A DNA stretch of 64,000 bases from Lysinibacillus mangiferihumi (GTDB lineage: Bacteria; Bacillota; Bacilli; Bacillales_A; Planococcaceae). The notes under the pieces were generated by a model. It was not told the origin of the DNA. It did no database searches and was given only the letters and a program-made list of their open reading frames with translations. The stretch spans positions 1 through 64,000 of the forward strand of contig NZ_PYWM01000011.1 in the NCBI RefSeq assembly GCF_003049665.1, read 5' to 3'. Each line of letters opens with the position of its first letter. Position 1 is the stretch's first letter. Shown piece by piece: positions 33,731 through 43,580 of this stretch. Made by a program: the position numbers and the translations under genes.

Positions 33731-36016
33731 ATGGCAATGAGAGTCGGCGGTTTAGCATCAGGAATGGATATTGATGCTTTAGTAGAAAAATTAATGAAAG
33801 CAGAGAAAGCACCATTAAATAAACTTTTACAAAATAAACAAAAATACGAATGGCAACGTGATGCTTATCGGGATGTTAATACAAAATTAAAAACTTTCGA
33901 TACGTACATTGCAGATAACTTAGTATTAAAAAACTTAAATTCAAAAGCAGCAAGTAGTTCGAATTCAGATTTAGTATCAGTCGTTGCTACTGGTAAGGCA
34001 ACAGGAACCTTGTCAATTGAAGGGGTTTCGCAACTAGCAGAGGCAGCTCGTATTACTAGTGGACAAATTAATGGTACTAATTCTACAAAAATGAGTGATT
34101 TAGTTGGAAGCGATACGAAATTTATTGAATTTAAAGCACCTAAAGCTGACGGATCAAAGCCAGAAGGTATACAGATTGCGATTACATCAGATATGTCGGT
34201 GGATGACTTTGTATCAAAAGTGAATGAAAGTAATGCTGGTGTTTCAGCTGTATTTGAAAATGGTCATTTTTCATTTACTGCAAAAAATACTGGTAAAGGT
34301 GACATTGAAATTAAAGGTATTGATGGTTCTGGCGCCAATACTAATATCAGTGATTTAAAACTAGAAGGTGGCAACGGTGCTATCAAAAATTCAGGTAAAA
34401 ATGCCATTTTTCAAGTGAATGGTATTGCAACAGAGCGTAACTCCAATTCATTTACCATCAATGGCTATAGTATTACATTAAAATCTACTTTTAATGGCAA
34501 AGCAGCAAGTCAAGGTGTTGTAGATATTGCTCAGCAAAGTGTAAATACAGCGACAACTAAGTTACAAGATTTAATCAATAAGGCTGCACTGGAATATAGT
34601 GTAGATTTAAATGGTATTACAAATCTTTCGGATCAACTAAATGCCGTAAATGCAAAATTAACACAAGTAATTTCTGCAAACCAAACTTCAGTAGATAACG
34701 CGAAAGCACAGTTAGAAACAGCAAGTGGTACTGAAATTGCATTGAAATTGCAAAATGCTGATGCTCAAAACTTCTTTGACTCATTAACTAAAGAGCAACG
34801 TATTGCATTATCTGAAATGGATTTATCAGCAACCGATTTAGATTTAACTACTCTTAATTTGTCAACAGAGCAGTTGGATAAATTTAATGCTTTATCAGAG
34901 GATGGCAAAAATGAGCTAAACGCATTAACAAAAGCAGATGTAACTAAGACTGCAGGCACAGTATACAATGCATTATCAGAAACTACACGATCTGCAATAA
35001 GTAGTGGAACCTCTTTAACGGATATTTTAGATAATCCAGACCTATCTGATAAGGATAGAGATCTTTTAAAGAATCTATCAAATGATGAGTTTACTGCATT
35101 AGTTGATGTAGATGCCAAAACAAAAGTATATTCAAATACCCTGAGTGAATTAGTTAAGGCACAATCACATCAAGTGAACTTAACGAATGCAGATAATGAA
35201 CTTCAGAAGGCACAAAAGGGATTAGAAGATGCGAAGGCTGCGAACGATGCGATTCCTAACGATCCTTCATCTGTTACTGTTCCAGCAGTTACCCTTTCAT
35301 CGACGACAAATGTTGATGACATAATGAAGAAAATTAGAGAATTTGTAGACACATATAATGGACTTATTAAAGACTTGAATGCTCAAACGAAACAAGCAAA
35401 ATATCGAGATTATGCTCCTCTTACGGAAGAGCAGAAGAAAGATATGAAGGAAGGCGAAATTAAACTTTGGGAAGAAAAAGCGAAAAGCGGATTGCTTCGT
35501 AGTGATTCACTACTTCGTGATGGGCTTTCTAATATGCGTTCACTTGTTTATGAATCAGTGCCAGGTCTCGAAGATTCAAAATTCAATTCATTATTTAGCA
35601 TTGGTATTACATCAACAAAAAGTTACAACGATGGTGGTACGTTAGAAATTAATGAGGATAAATTGCGTAAAGCGTTAGAGGAAGATCCAGATGCAGTAAC
35701 ACGTATCTTTAAAAATGATGGTGGAAAAGCAAAAGATATAGTAGATGGTAAAGTTGTTGAAACACGTGGATATCTTGCGCGACTACGTGGAACAATGGAT
35801 GAATTTAAAGTTTCGATTGAGCAAAAAGCTGGTCGTGCTACGTTGACAGATCAACAGTATACTATAGGTAAAAATATAATTGATACTGAAAAGCGCATTT
35901 CTACATGGCAAGATAAGCTAAAAGATATTGAAAGTAGATATTGGAGACAATTCACAGCAATGGAAAAAGCAATCAATAAAGCGAATTCTCAATCAAGCTT
36001 GTTCTCTCAAGGATGA
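33731..36016 (+). CDS. fliD: Flagellar filament cap FliD, enlarged
   Basis: 761-aa cap protein; B. subtilis FliD has about 500. FliD_N (MRVGGLASGMDIDALVEKLM) and FliD_C (IREFVDTYNGLIKDLN ... LRRALEE-like region with FNSLFSIGITSTKSYNDGGTLEIN) are normal. Between them, about residues 270-520, sits an extra helical, Leu/Asp/Ser-rich segment with repeated LS..Q/E-L-D-KF..L-S-type units. The ending SRYWRQFTAMEKAINKANSQSSLF is conserved. Ribosome site GGAGGA. Confidence 0.93.
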   Translation: MAMRVGGLASGMDIDALVEKLMKAEKAPLNKLLQNKQKYEWQRDAYRDVNTKLKTFDTYIADNLVLKNLNSKAASSSNSDLVSVVATGKATGTLSIEGVSQLAEAARITSGQINGTNSTKMSDLVGSDTKFIEFKAPKADGSKPEGIQIAITSDMSVDDFVSKVNESNAGVSAVFENGHFSFTAKNTGKGDIEIKGIDGSGANTNISDLKLEGGNGAIKNSGKNAIFQVNGIATERNSNSFTINGYSITLKSTFNGKAASQGVVDIAQQSVNTATTKLQDLINKAALEYSVDLNGITNLSDQLNAVNAKLTQVISANQTSVDNAKAQLETASGTEIALKLQNADAQNFFDSLTKEQRIALSEMDLSATDLDLTTLNLSTEQLDKFNALSEDGKNELNALTKADVTKTAGTVYNALSETTRSAISSGTSLTDILDNPDLSDKDRDLLKNLSNDEFTALVDVDAKTKVYSNTLSELVKAQSHQVNLTNADNELQKAQKGLEDAKAANDAIPNDPSSVTVPAVTLSSTTNVDDIMKKIREFVDTYNGLIKDLNAQTKQAKYRDYAPLTEEQKKDMKEGEIKLWEEKAKSGLLRSDSLLRDGLSNMRSLVYESVPGLEDSKFNSLFSIGITSTKSYNDGGTLEINEDKLRKALEEDPDAVTRIFKNDGGKAKDIVDGKVVETRGYLARLRGTMDEFKVSIEQKAGRATLTDQQYTIGKNIIDTEKRISTWQDKLKDIESRYWRQFTAMEKAINKANSQSSLFSQG

Positions 36017-36050
36017 TCAAGGTTTTAACTAAGCAAGGTAGGAGAAGTGT

Positions 36051-36410
36051 ATGCAACTAATAAATCAACTATTGCAGACATCTGCGAATCTCTATAAATT
36101 ATTAGGTGATATCCCTAATGGCGAAGATCGTGATGACTATGTAGATACGATTAATAATATGTTGGACAAGCGTGGTATACTTATCAATGATTTAAAACAA
36201 GAAGGTTTTCATTTTAATGAACAAGATCGTGTGCATCTTACTTTACTTAAATTAGATAATGGCATTAAAGAACGATTGGCTGCTGTAATGAGCGCAGTAA
36301 AGCAAGATATGGCAAACCTTCAAAAAACGAAAAAAAGTGAAGCGCAATATTTCAATCCATATTCAAATGTTCGTGTTATGGATGGGATGTATTATGACAA
36401 AAAGAATTAA
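36051..36410 (+). CDS. fliT: FliT-like flagellar chaperone
   Basis: 119-aa helical protein between fliD and fliS. N-terminal helix LINQLLQTSANLYKLL and a middle DDYVDTINNMLDKRGILINDL resemble FliT, the chaperone of FliD. In B. subtilis fliT follows fliS; here it precedes it. The tail NPYSNVRVMDGMYYDKKN is Tyr-rich. Assignment rests on position and helical pattern. Confidence 0.7.
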   Translation: MQLINQLLQTSANLYKLLGDIPNGEDRDDYVDTINNMLDKRGILINDLKQEGFHFNEQDRVHLTLLKLDNGIKERLAAVMSAVKQDMANLQKTKKSEAQYFNPYSNVRVMDGMYYDKKN

Positions 36411-36486
36411 GATTTTCCGATTAGCTTTTCTTCGTTAAATGGTTTAAAATAGTAAATAAGTAACATCTAAAAGGAGTTGTCCATTC

Positions 36487-36897
36487 TTGGCAGCAAATTT
36501 AACAGCACAAAACGCGTATAAGCAAAATAGTGTCACAACGGCTTCACCTGGAGAGCTTACATTAATGCTTTATAATGGGTGTTTAAAGTTCTTAAGTAAA
36601 GCTAAACTTGCGATTCAAGATAAGAATATTCAAGACAAAAATACAAATTTAATAAAAGCACAAGCGATTATTAGTGAGCTAATGGCAACACTTAATATGG
36701 ACATTGAAGTGTCGAAAAATATGTTAGCACTCTATGAATATATGAATCGGCGTTTAGTAGAAGCAAATATCCAAAATGATGTTAGTATCATTGAAGAAGT
36801 TGAAGGGTTCGTGACGGAATTCCGTGATACATGGAAAGAAGTAATTCGCATTAATCGACAACAACAATTCGGTAATGGGAATAATGCACAAGTTTAA
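36487..36897 (+). CDS. fliS: Flagellin export chaperone FliS
   Basis: 136-aa chaperone that binds the C-terminus of flagellin before export. Family signature: AYKQNSVTTASPGELTLMLYNGCLKFL, shown here in part, and the mid helix EYMNRRLVEANIQND. Starts at TTG 36487 with AAAGGAG about 10 nt upstream; no ATG fits. Terminator just downstream. Confidence 0.94.
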   Translation: MAANLTAQNAYKQNSVTTASPGELTLMLYNGCLKFLSKAKLAIQDKNIQDKNTNLIKAQAIISELMATLNMDIEVSKNMLALYEYMNRRLVEANIQNDVSIIEEVEGFVTEFRDTWKEVIRINRQQQFGNGNNAQV

Positions 36898-36906
36898 TAA
36901 AAAATT

Positions 36907-36937
36907 AGAGACCATCGCAAGATGATGGTCTCTTTTC
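36907..36937 (+). terminator. Terminator of the flaG-fliS operon
   Basis: AGAGACCATC / GATGGTCTCT with a 7-nt loop, followed by TTTTCTTT. Confidence 0.88.
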
Positions 36938-37124
36938 TTTGTAATAGATTGCGAAATTGCAAGTTGTTACGTTTATACAAAATTCGACAAGGGAAATAGT
37001 CCATCTAGTTATAAATTAGGTCATTAAATGGTCAAATATGTTACTAATTCCCTCTAGATGAAAATCATTCATTCATGTCATAATCAAGCTAATGATATGT
37101 TTGAAAAGTATTGGGGTGGGGAAA

Positions 37125-37508
37125 ATGAAATTTAAACGTCAAGAAGGCTTCCGGTTTAAATTTGACGAGCCAGTTAATATGACTTTTGCGGTATATGAAA
37201 ATGGCAAAGTGAATCATGCACAAACGGCAATCGCTGATTTGTTAGATATTAGTCCGAGGGGATTAAAGATGTTTACCGAGGTCGATTTAGGTTTACGTCC
37301 TGCACCACTTGATTTGCGTTTTGTTTTGGATACAAGAGAAATTCGTGTATACGGAGAGGTTATTTGGAGCCGCCCTTATGGCAATGGGAAACAATATGGT
37401 GTGTTTTTCAATAATCAGGGTGCTGTTGAGGATTTGATTGTTGATGAGCTAAAAGCCCGCAGTAAAAAAGAGGCAGCTGAAGCTAAGATGAAAAAAATCA
37501 ATTCTTAA
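37125..37508 (+). CDS. PilZ domain protein
   Basis: 127 aa. Single PilZ domain, the usual receptor for cyclic-di-GMP: an Arg-containing N-terminal stretch (KRQEGFRFKF, giving R-x4-R instead of the strict RxxxR) and D-I-S-P-R-G matching D/NxSxxG. IWSRPYGNGKQYGVFF is a typical end of the barrel. Located after fliS, so it may link c-di-GMP with motility. The altered Arg spacing makes binding uncertain. Start ATG 37125 with GGGGTGGGG upstream. Confidence 0.85.
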   Translation: MKFKRQEGFRFKFDEPVNMTFAVYENGKVNHAQTAIADLLDISPRGLKMFTEVDLGLRPAPLDLRFVLDTREIRVYGEVIWSRPYGNGKQYGVFFNNQGAVEDLIVDELKARSKKEAAEAKMKKINS

Positions 37509-37598
37509 AATTTCTTGTGAAAAAAAGAATTATTTTAGAGGAATTTCACACACTTGTGTAGAAATATATAGTATAGCAGTTATAAAGGAGGAGTTTAC

Positions 37599-38150
37599 AT
37601 GTTAAACTTTAACATTCGCGGTGAAAATATTGAGGTAACTCCAGCTATTCGAGAGTATGTTGAAAATAAAATCGAAAAAGTTGAACGTTATTTTAACGAA
37701 GATGTTAACGCCAATGCTAACGTAAATTTAAAGGTTTACAATGACAAACAAACAAAAGTGGAAGTTACAATTCCAATGAAAAACTTAACACTTCGTGCAG
37801 AAGAACGTCATAACGATATGTATGCTGCGATCGATTTAATTGTCGATAAATTAGAACGACAAATTCGCAAACATAAAACGAAAGTAAACCGTAAATTCCG
37901 TGAGCGTGAAGGTGCAGGACTTTATTTTGCTACAACACAAGCTGTAGCTGATACAGTAACAGAGGATGACGAGTATTCTATTGTACGTACAAAACAATTT
38001 GATTTAAAACCGATGGATCAAGAAGAAGCGGTGTTACAGATGAATATGTTAGGACATGATTTCTATATTTTCACTGATGCTGAATCAAACGGTACAAACA
38101 TTGTTTACAAACGTAAAGATGGCAAGTACGGCTTAATCGAAACAACTTAA
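37599..38150 (+). CDS. hpf: Long-form ribosome hibernation promoting factor (HPF/YvyD)
   Basis: 183-aa protein that dimerises 70S ribosomes into inactive 100S particles. The N-terminal S30AE domain is residues 1-100 (FNIRGENIEVTPAIREYVENKI, cut; LERQIRKHKTKVNRK), a linker follows, and the C-terminal dimerisation domain is about 125-183 (QEEAVLQMNMLGHDFYIFTD ... YGLIE). The long form is normal for Firmicutes. Between the flagellar genes and secA1, as yvyD is in B. subtilis. Confidence 0.96.
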   Translation: MLNFNIRGENIEVTPAIREYVENKIEKVERYFNEDVNANANVNLKVYNDKQTKVEVTIPMKNLTLRAEERHNDMYAAIDLIVDKLERQIRKHKTKVNRKFREREGAGLYFATTQAVADTVTEDDEYSIVRTKQFDLKPMDQEEAVLQMNMLGHDFYIFTDAESNGTNIVYKRKDGKYGLIETT

Positions 38151-38167
38151 ATTATATATTGATGGGG

Positions 38168-38195
38168 GCCTCTCGTTTTTGCGGGAGGCTTTTTT
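38168..38195 (+). terminator. Terminator of hpf
   Basis: GCCTCTCG / CGGGAGGC (one G-T pair) with a T-rich loop, then TTTTTT. Confidence 0.85.
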
Positions 38196-38384
38196 GAGTG
38201 CCACATGTGCTCGTAGCAAAATTTCGACAGATACAACACGCGTATTACATAAAAGGTTGAAAAAATCGTGAACTAAACTTATTTTGCGCCGTTTCAGTTA
38301 GCACTTTAAGGACACTGTTTGCATGAAACTGTTACACAATGGTAAAATGAAATTTGAGACTCGTATAGGAAGTGAAAAATATTC

Positions 38385-40898
38385 ATGGCAAACCTATTAA
38401 ATAAATTATTTGATTTCAATAAACGTGAGTTAAAAAAATTAGAAAAAATCGCTGACCAGGTTGAGGGATTCGCTTCTCAAATGGAACAGCTTTCAGATGA
38501 ACAACTACAAGCGAAGACAGAAGAATTTAAAAAGCGTTATGCAGATGGCGAAAAATTAGATTCTATTCGTGCTGAAGCTTTTGCGGTGAGTCGTGAGGCG
38601 TCGAAACGTGTATTAGGCATGTATCCTTTCCGCGTGCAAATCATGGGTGCTGCTTCACTTGATGAAGGTAATATTTCAGAGATGAAAACCGGTGAAGGTA
38701 AAACGTTAACAGCGACGATGGCGGTTTATTTAAATGCTATTACTGGCAAAGGCGTGCATGTTGTGACAGTCAATGAATATTTGGCTAGTCGTGACGCTGC
38801 TGAGATGGGCCAACTGTATAATTTCTTAGGTCTTACTGTAGGTTTAAATTTAAACAGTTTGTCAAAAGAAGAGAAGCGCGCTGCATATGAAGCGGATATT
38901 ACGTATAGTACAAACAATGAGTTAGGGTTCGACTATTTACGTGACAATATGGTGCTTTATAAAGAAGAACGTGTGCAACGTCCGTTACACTATGCTGTTA
39001 TCGATGAGGTTGACTCGATTTTAATTGATGAAGCACGTACGCCATTAATTATCTCGGGTCAGGCTGGGAAATCAGCACAATTGTACAAGCAGTCGAATGC
39101 ATTTGTCCGCATGTTAAGTGCAGATACAGATTACACATATGAAGAGTCGACAAAAGGTGTTACGTTAACGGATGCCGGTGTGGAAAAAGCGGAAAAAGCA
39201 TTTGGTATCGACAATTTATTTGATTTAACACATGTACGATTAAATCATGCTATTAACCAATCACTAAAGGCACATGTGAGTATGCATAATGATGTTGACT
39301 ATGTTGTCCAAGATGGCGAAATCGTCATTGTTGACGGCTTTACTGGACGTTTAATGAAAGGACGTCGCTATTCGGATGGCCTCCATCAAGCAATTGAAGC
39401 TAAAGAGGGCGTTGAGATTCAAAATGAATCGATGACAATGGCTACAATTACATTCCAAAACTATTTCCGTATGTACCAGAAACTTGCGGGTATGACAGGT
39501 ACAGCGAAAACAGAAGAAGAAGAGTTCCGTAATATTTACAATATGAGTGTTATTGCGATTCCGACGAATAAGCCTATCGCGCGTGATGACCGTCCAGATT
39601 TAATTTTTGCTTCGATGGAAGGGAAATATAAAGCGGTGGCGGCTGACATTGCTGAACGCCATAAGGCAGGACAACCTGTACTTGTGGGTACAGTTGCGAT
39701 TGAGACATCAGAAATTATTTCGCAATTGCTTAATAAACATAAAATTCCACATAACGTATTGAATGCGAAAAACCATGAGCGTGAAGCGGAAATTATCGCC
39801 AATGCTGGTTTAAAAGGTGCCGTTACAATCGCAACGAATATGGCTGGTCGTGGTACTGATATTAAACCTGGTGAAGGGGTATTAGAAATTGGTGGTTTAG
39901 CAGTCATCGGTACAGAACGTCACGAATCACGTCGTATCGATAATCAGCTACGTGGTCGTTCTGGACGTCAAGGGAATCCAGGGGTTACGCAATTCTACTT
40001 GTCGCTGGAAGATGATTTAATGCGTCGCTTTGGCTCTGACAATATGAAGTCGATGATGATGCGATTAGGAATGGATGATTCACAACCATTACAATCGAAA
40101 GTCGTATCAAGAGCTGTAGAATCAGCACAGAAACGTGTTGAAGGGAATAACTTCGATGCACGTAAACGTTTATTACAATATGATGATGTTTTACGTCAGC
40201 AACGTGAGATTATTTACAAAGAACGTTATGATGTTTTAGAAACAGAGAATATGCGTGTACTTGTAGAGTCCATGATTCAGGAATCAATCGATAATGTTGT
40301 TAGCCTTTATACACAAGGAGAGCAGCAGAACGATTGGAACTTAAAAGCGATTGAGGATTATGTGTCCGCAAATCTATTAGAAGAAGGTACATTAAAAGTA
40401 GCTGATTTCCAAGGCAAATCTGCTGAAGACATTATCGCACTTATTTCTGACGCTGTGCATCAACGCTATGATGAAAAAGAAGCAGAGCTTACTCCAGAGC
40501 GTATGCGTGAGTTTGAAAAAGTTATCTTATTGCGTTCGATTGATACGAAGTGGATTGACCATATTGACGCAATGGATCAATTACGACAAGGGATACACTT
40601 ACGTGCTTATGGTCAAAATGATCCATTACGCGAATATCAACAAGAAGGCTTTGCTATGTTTGAGGATATGGTCGCTTCCATTCGTGAAGATGTAGCGAAA
40701 TATGCGATGAAAGCCGAAATTCGCAGTAACTTAGAACGTGAAGAGGTTGCCAAAGGTCAGGCTGTGAATCCAAAAGAAGATGGTTCTCCAGCACCGAAAA
40801 AACAACCTGTACGTAAGGCCGAAAATATTGGTCGAAATGATTTATGCCCATGTGGTAGTGGCAAGAAATTTAAAAACTGTCATGGTGCAGGTCAATAA
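38385..40898 (+). CDS. secA: Preprotein translocase ATPase SecA (SecA1)
   Basis: 837-aa housekeeping motor of SecYEG export. DEAD motor with [36 protein letters not shown] and [14 protein letters not shown]; helical scaffold and wing domains follow. The C-terminus has the zinc SEC-C motif [14 protein letters not shown] that binds SecB or ribosomes, which SecA2 at 2.4 kb lacks. prfB follows after the comK insertion; secA-prfB adjacency is usual in Bacillus. Confidence 0.98.
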   Translation: MANLLNKLFDFNKRELKKLEKIADQVEGFASQMEQLSDEQLQAKTEEFKKRYADGEKLDSIRAEAFAVSREASKRVLGMYPFRVQIMGAASLDEGNISEMKTGEGKTLTATMAVYLNAITGKGVHVVTVNEYLASRDAAEMGQLYNFLGLTVGLNLNSLSKEEKRAAYEADITYSTNNELGFDYLRDNMVLYKEERVQRPLHYAVIDEVDSILIDEARTPLIISGQAGKSAQLYKQSNAFVRMLSADTDYTYEESTKGVTLTDAGVEKAEKAFGIDNLFDLTHVRLNHAINQSLKAHVSMHNDVDYVVQDGEIVIVDGFTGRLMKGRRYSDGLHQAIEAKEGVEIQNESMTMATITFQNYFRMYQKLAGMTGTAKTEEEEFRNIYNMSVIAIPTNKPIARDDRPDLIFASMEGKYKAVAADIAERHKAGQPVLVGTVAIETSEIISQLLNKHKIPHNVLNAKNHEREAEIIANAGLKGAVTIATNMAGRGTDIKPGEGVLEIGGLAVIGTERHESRRIDNQLRGRSGRQGNPGVTQFYLSLEDDLMRRFGSDNMKSMMMRLGMDDSQPLQSKVVSRAVESAQKRVEGNNFDARKRLLQYDDVLRQQREIIYKERYDVLETENMRVLVESMIQESIDNVVSLYTQGEQQNDWNLKAIEDYVSANLLEEGTLKVADFQGKSAEDIIALISDAVHQRYDEKEAELTPERMREFEKVILLRSIDTKWIDHIDAMDQLRQGIHLRAYGQNDPLREYQQEGFAMFEDMVASIREDVAKYAMKAEIRSNLEREEVAKGQAVNPKEDGSPAPKKQPVRKAENIGRNDLCPCGSGKKFKNCHGAGQ

Positions 40899-40908
40899 AT
40901 TAATAGTA

Positions 40909-40947
40909 AAAGATCAATTCAACGGATAGTTGAGTTGATCTTTTTTT
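40909..40947 (+). terminator. Terminator of secA
   Basis: AAGATCAATTCAAC / GTTGAGTTGATCTT, one mismatch, followed by seven T. Confidence 0.85.
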
Positions 40948-41124
40948 ATCTATTCCTAGAAAATATGGAGTTAAAAGTCAGAATTAATAGACAATAGATG
41001 ATTAAGGGTATACAATAATTGTAACAATAGGTATTTAGTACAATGAAAGTCAATAGTATAGCAGATTGCTGAATGATTTCATTAAGTCCACATGAACTTT
41101 CTTTTTTGACTAAAAGGGAGGTGA

Positions 41125-41235
41125 ATTGATCTTCAAGTAGACAAAATTCTCGAGGGTATGCTCGAGGAAGTACATAAGTTACAACAAGATACATGTACAT
41201 TCCTTTTTAATTCAGATGATAGACATGATATTTAA
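41125..41235 (+). CDS. Possible small protein upstream of comK (start unclear)
   Basis: A 25-36-codon frame with protein-like content (LQVDKILEGMLEEVHKLQQD, cut) ends at 41235, inside the comK ribosome site. A strong ribosome site AAAGGGAGGTGA (41113-41124) precedes it, but the nearest in-frame codon is ATT at 41125 and the TTG at 41126 is in another frame, closing after four codons. An in-frame ATG exists only at 41158. Either a non-standard start, a one-base deletion after TTG, or chance. Not a family I know. Confidence 0.35.
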   Translation: MDLQVDKILEGMLEEVHKLQQDTCTFLFNSDDRHDI

Positions 41236-41249
41236 AGGAGGAGTAATCA

Positions 41250-41807
41250 TTGCATTATAATTGTGGAGACATTATGAGTAGTGAAACTATGTTGTATATG
41301 CCTGAGTATGATGCCTTTGGAAATTTATGTACACGCGTAATTGAAAGGGACTTTCAATATATATCCAAATTATCACCTACGAGATTAATGGATTTTAATC
41401 TTCGTTATTTTGGGTCTAGCCTACGAGGGGCCTTTGATGGCTCCAAGATGATATTAGGTAAGCTGAATAAAAATCCTATTGTTGTCCACGAGCGTTTTAA
41501 TATTTTATGGTTTCCTAGTAAGTCGCCCTTACATCCTGAATGTATTTGGTTTGCCGTTCATCATATCGACGACTATATCGCGGTTAATAAAAAGCAAACA
41601 AAGGTGGTCTTTATGAACGGCCAAGAAATTATTGTGGATGTTAGCCCAAAAGCATTCGAATACCGTATTCAAAGGGCGTTCTTATTAAAATATAAGCTTG
41701 AGAAGCGTACAAAGCATTTACTTGTACAATTTGATCGAGTCAAAGTTTTTCGACGAATGGCCATCCATTCCAAGTTGGAGGATGAACCAAAGCAAGATGA
41801 GAGCTAG
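41250..41807 (+). CDS. comK: Competence transcription factor ComK (first copy)
   Basis: 185-aa ComK family activator of DNA-uptake genes. Shared with B. subtilis ComK: a start like YEVNG, FGSSLRGAFDGSKMI (conserved FGSS.AG-like segment), ILWFPSKSPLHPECIWFAVHHI and the C-terminal VVFMNGQEIIVDVSPKAFEYRIQRA, quoted in parts. TTG start at 41250 has an excellent AAAGGAGGAG ribosome site 7 nt upstream; ATG at 41274 is an alternative. comFA-comFC at 12 kb are its expected targets. A second family member lies at 43.6 kb. Confidence 0.88.
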   Translation: MHYNCGDIMSSETMLYMPEYDAFGNLCTRVIERDFQYISKLSPTRLMDFNLRYFGSSLRGAFDGSKMILGKLNKNPIVVHERFNILWFPSKSPLHPECIWFAVHHIDDYIAVNKKQTKVVFMNGQEIIVDVSPKAFEYRIQRAFLLKYKLEKRTKHLLVQFDRVKVFRRMAIHSKLEDEPKQDES

Positions 41808-42015
41808 AAATTAACCACGCATATTACTCCATGATAAATCACTGATGGTAAGTACCAAGAATGAATTCATTGCAGCTTTATTTTTCTTCATGCTGTTTCA
41901 AATGCAAACAAATAACCATTAACAATTGCAGGAATTTACAAGTAGACTTTCTAGTTCACGGGCTACATTTGGATACAAATGAATACTATTTGCTTATACG
42001 AAAGGGTGGAAATGG

Positions 42016-42189
42016 ATGATTTATTACGAAACGACTTGTATTTGTTGTAAGAAACTGTTTAAGCTTTTAGAAGGAACAAGGAAATATCAACTTTATAAGG
42101 TGAATCGAAATCGACGTTTGACATGCGAACATTGTGATCAAAAGATTCATGCGGAAGCGCGTAAAAGTTTACTTGCAAAATTAAATTAG
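42016..42189 (+). CDS. Small zinc-ribbon protein (YlaI/DUF2197-like)
   Basis: 57-aa protein, MIYYETTCICCKKLFKLLEG at its start, with a second Cys pair C37-x2-C40 (LTCEHCDQKI). The two CxxC-type pairs about 27 residues apart suit a zinc ribbon like DUF2197/YlaI, of unknown role. Ribosome site AAAGGGTGG is 6 nt before ATG. Terminator directly downstream. It lies in the comK-prfB gap. Confidence 0.75.
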   Translation: MIYYETTCICCKKLFKLLEGTRKYQLYKVNRNRRLTCEHCDQKIHAEARKSLLAKLN

Positions 42190-42207
42190 TGAAATTGAAC
42201 AAAGAAA

Positions 42208-42248
42208 GTAGTAGCACAAGCTAAGCTAGTTTGTGCTACTATTTTTTT
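42208..42248 (+). terminator. Terminator before prfB
   Basis: TAGTAGCACAAGCTA / TAGTTTGTGCTACTA with a 3-nt loop, then seven T. Confidence 0.88.
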
Positions 42249-42383
42249 GTTCAGGCTTTGCCATTTTTAAGCGCAACCTATGGAGATATTGAAAATAGTA
42301 TGTTTTCTGCCTCAAAAACGCTATAATAAAAAGATACGGATTTTACTTATAATATCCATTAAAAATGTTCGGAGGATTTAACA

Positions 42384-43488
42384 ATGATTGAATTAGCAGA
42401 TGTACGTAATGTGTTAGACACTACAGCCACTAAATTGGCGGACTTTAGGGGGTCTCTTTGACTTAGAAAACAAAGAGGCACGTATTCAGGAATTAGATGA
42501 AATGATGTTAGAGCCTGGTTTCTGGGACGATCAACAAGGAGCACAAGTAATCATTAATGAAGGGAACGGCTTGAAGGCCATCGTTAATGAATATAAAGAG
42601 TTAGTCGATACACATGAAAACTTAGATATGACACTTGAGTTATTGCGTGAAGAGCCTGATGAGGAATTGCAGGAGGAGCTAGGCAATGAGCTAGCGGAAT
42701 TCCAACAAAAAATGAATGATTTTGAGCTGCAATTACTATTAAGTGGTCCATACGATCATAACAATGCAATTTTAGAGCTGCATCCTGGTGCTGGTGGTAC
42801 TGAGTCTCAAGACTGGGGTTCGATGTTGCTTCGTATGTATACGCGTTGGGCTGAAAAACGTGGCTTTAAAGTAGAAACAGTCGATTATCTTCCAGGTGAT
42901 GAAGCAGGTATTAAATCCGTAACATTATCTATTAAAGGACATAATGCGTACGGTTATTTACATGCTGAAAAAGGCGTACACCGTTTAGTACGTATTTCAC
43001 CGTTTGATTCATCGGGTCGTCGTCATACATCATTCGTATCATGTGATGTTATGCCTGAATTTGATGACAATATTGAAGTGGACATTCGTACCGAGGATTT
43101 AAAAATTGATACGTATCGTGCAACAGGTGCGGGTGGTCAGCATATTAATACAACAGATTCAGCTGTCCGTATTACACATATACCAACAGGTACTGTTGTG
43201 CAATGCCAAGCAGAACGTTCACAAATTAAAAACCGTGAAAAAGCCATGACGATGTTAAAAGGTAAGTTGTACCAATTGGAAATTGACAAGCAACAAGCAC
43301 AACTTGATGAAATTCGTGGAGAGCAAAAGGAAATTGGCTGGGGCTCTCAAATTCGTTCATACGTGTTCCATCCATACTCAATGGTCAAAGATCATCGTAC
43401 AAGTGAAGAAACAGGGAATGTAGGAGCAGTAATGGATGGAGACATAGATCCATTCATCAATGCCTATTTACGTTCTAAAATCGGATAA
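42384..43488 (+). CDS. prfB: Peptide chain release factor 2 with programmed +1 frameshift
   Basis: RF2 ends translation at UGA and UAA. The gene starts at ATG 42384 (GGAGG upstream), reads 25 codons and meets TGA at 42459-42461. The shift site CTT-TGA-C is preceded by the internal Shine-Dalgarno-like AGGGGG (42448-42453), the classic RF2 autoregulation arrangement. After a +1 shift the frame runs from GAC 42460 to the stop, total about 367 aa. Motifs in the body: GGQ loop ([16 protein letters not shown]) and the UGA-reading SPF ([14 protein letters not shown]). Confidence 0.97.
42445..42462 (+). promoter_or_regulatory. prfB frameshift and autoregulation site
   Basis: Sequence AGGGGGTCTCTTTGAC: the Shine-Dalgarno-like run sits 3-4 nt before the CTT slip codon, followed by in-frame TGA with C as next base, the weakest stop context. 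Low RF2 favours shifting. Confidence 0.93.
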
Positions 43489-43496
43489 TGAATGAA

Positions 43497-43529
43497 AACC
43501 TCAGAGGCAACAAGCTTCTGAGGTTTTAT
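43497..43529 (+). terminator. Terminator of prfB
   Basis: AACCTCAGAGGC / GCTTCTGAGGTTTT (one bulge). Just after it two near-copies of GGTGCCAGTCACTCAAA occur (43536 and 43571). Confidence 0.75.
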
Positions 43530-43580
43530 TTTGAGGTGCCAGTCACTCAAACAATTCTGAATTTTCTAGGTGTCAGGCAC

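Noticed and set aside
42502-43488. prfB as an ordinary gene with ATG 42502
   Set aside because: The upstream 25-codon start with CTT-TGA-C shift site and internal ribosome-like site is complete, so the full frameshifted gene is preferred.
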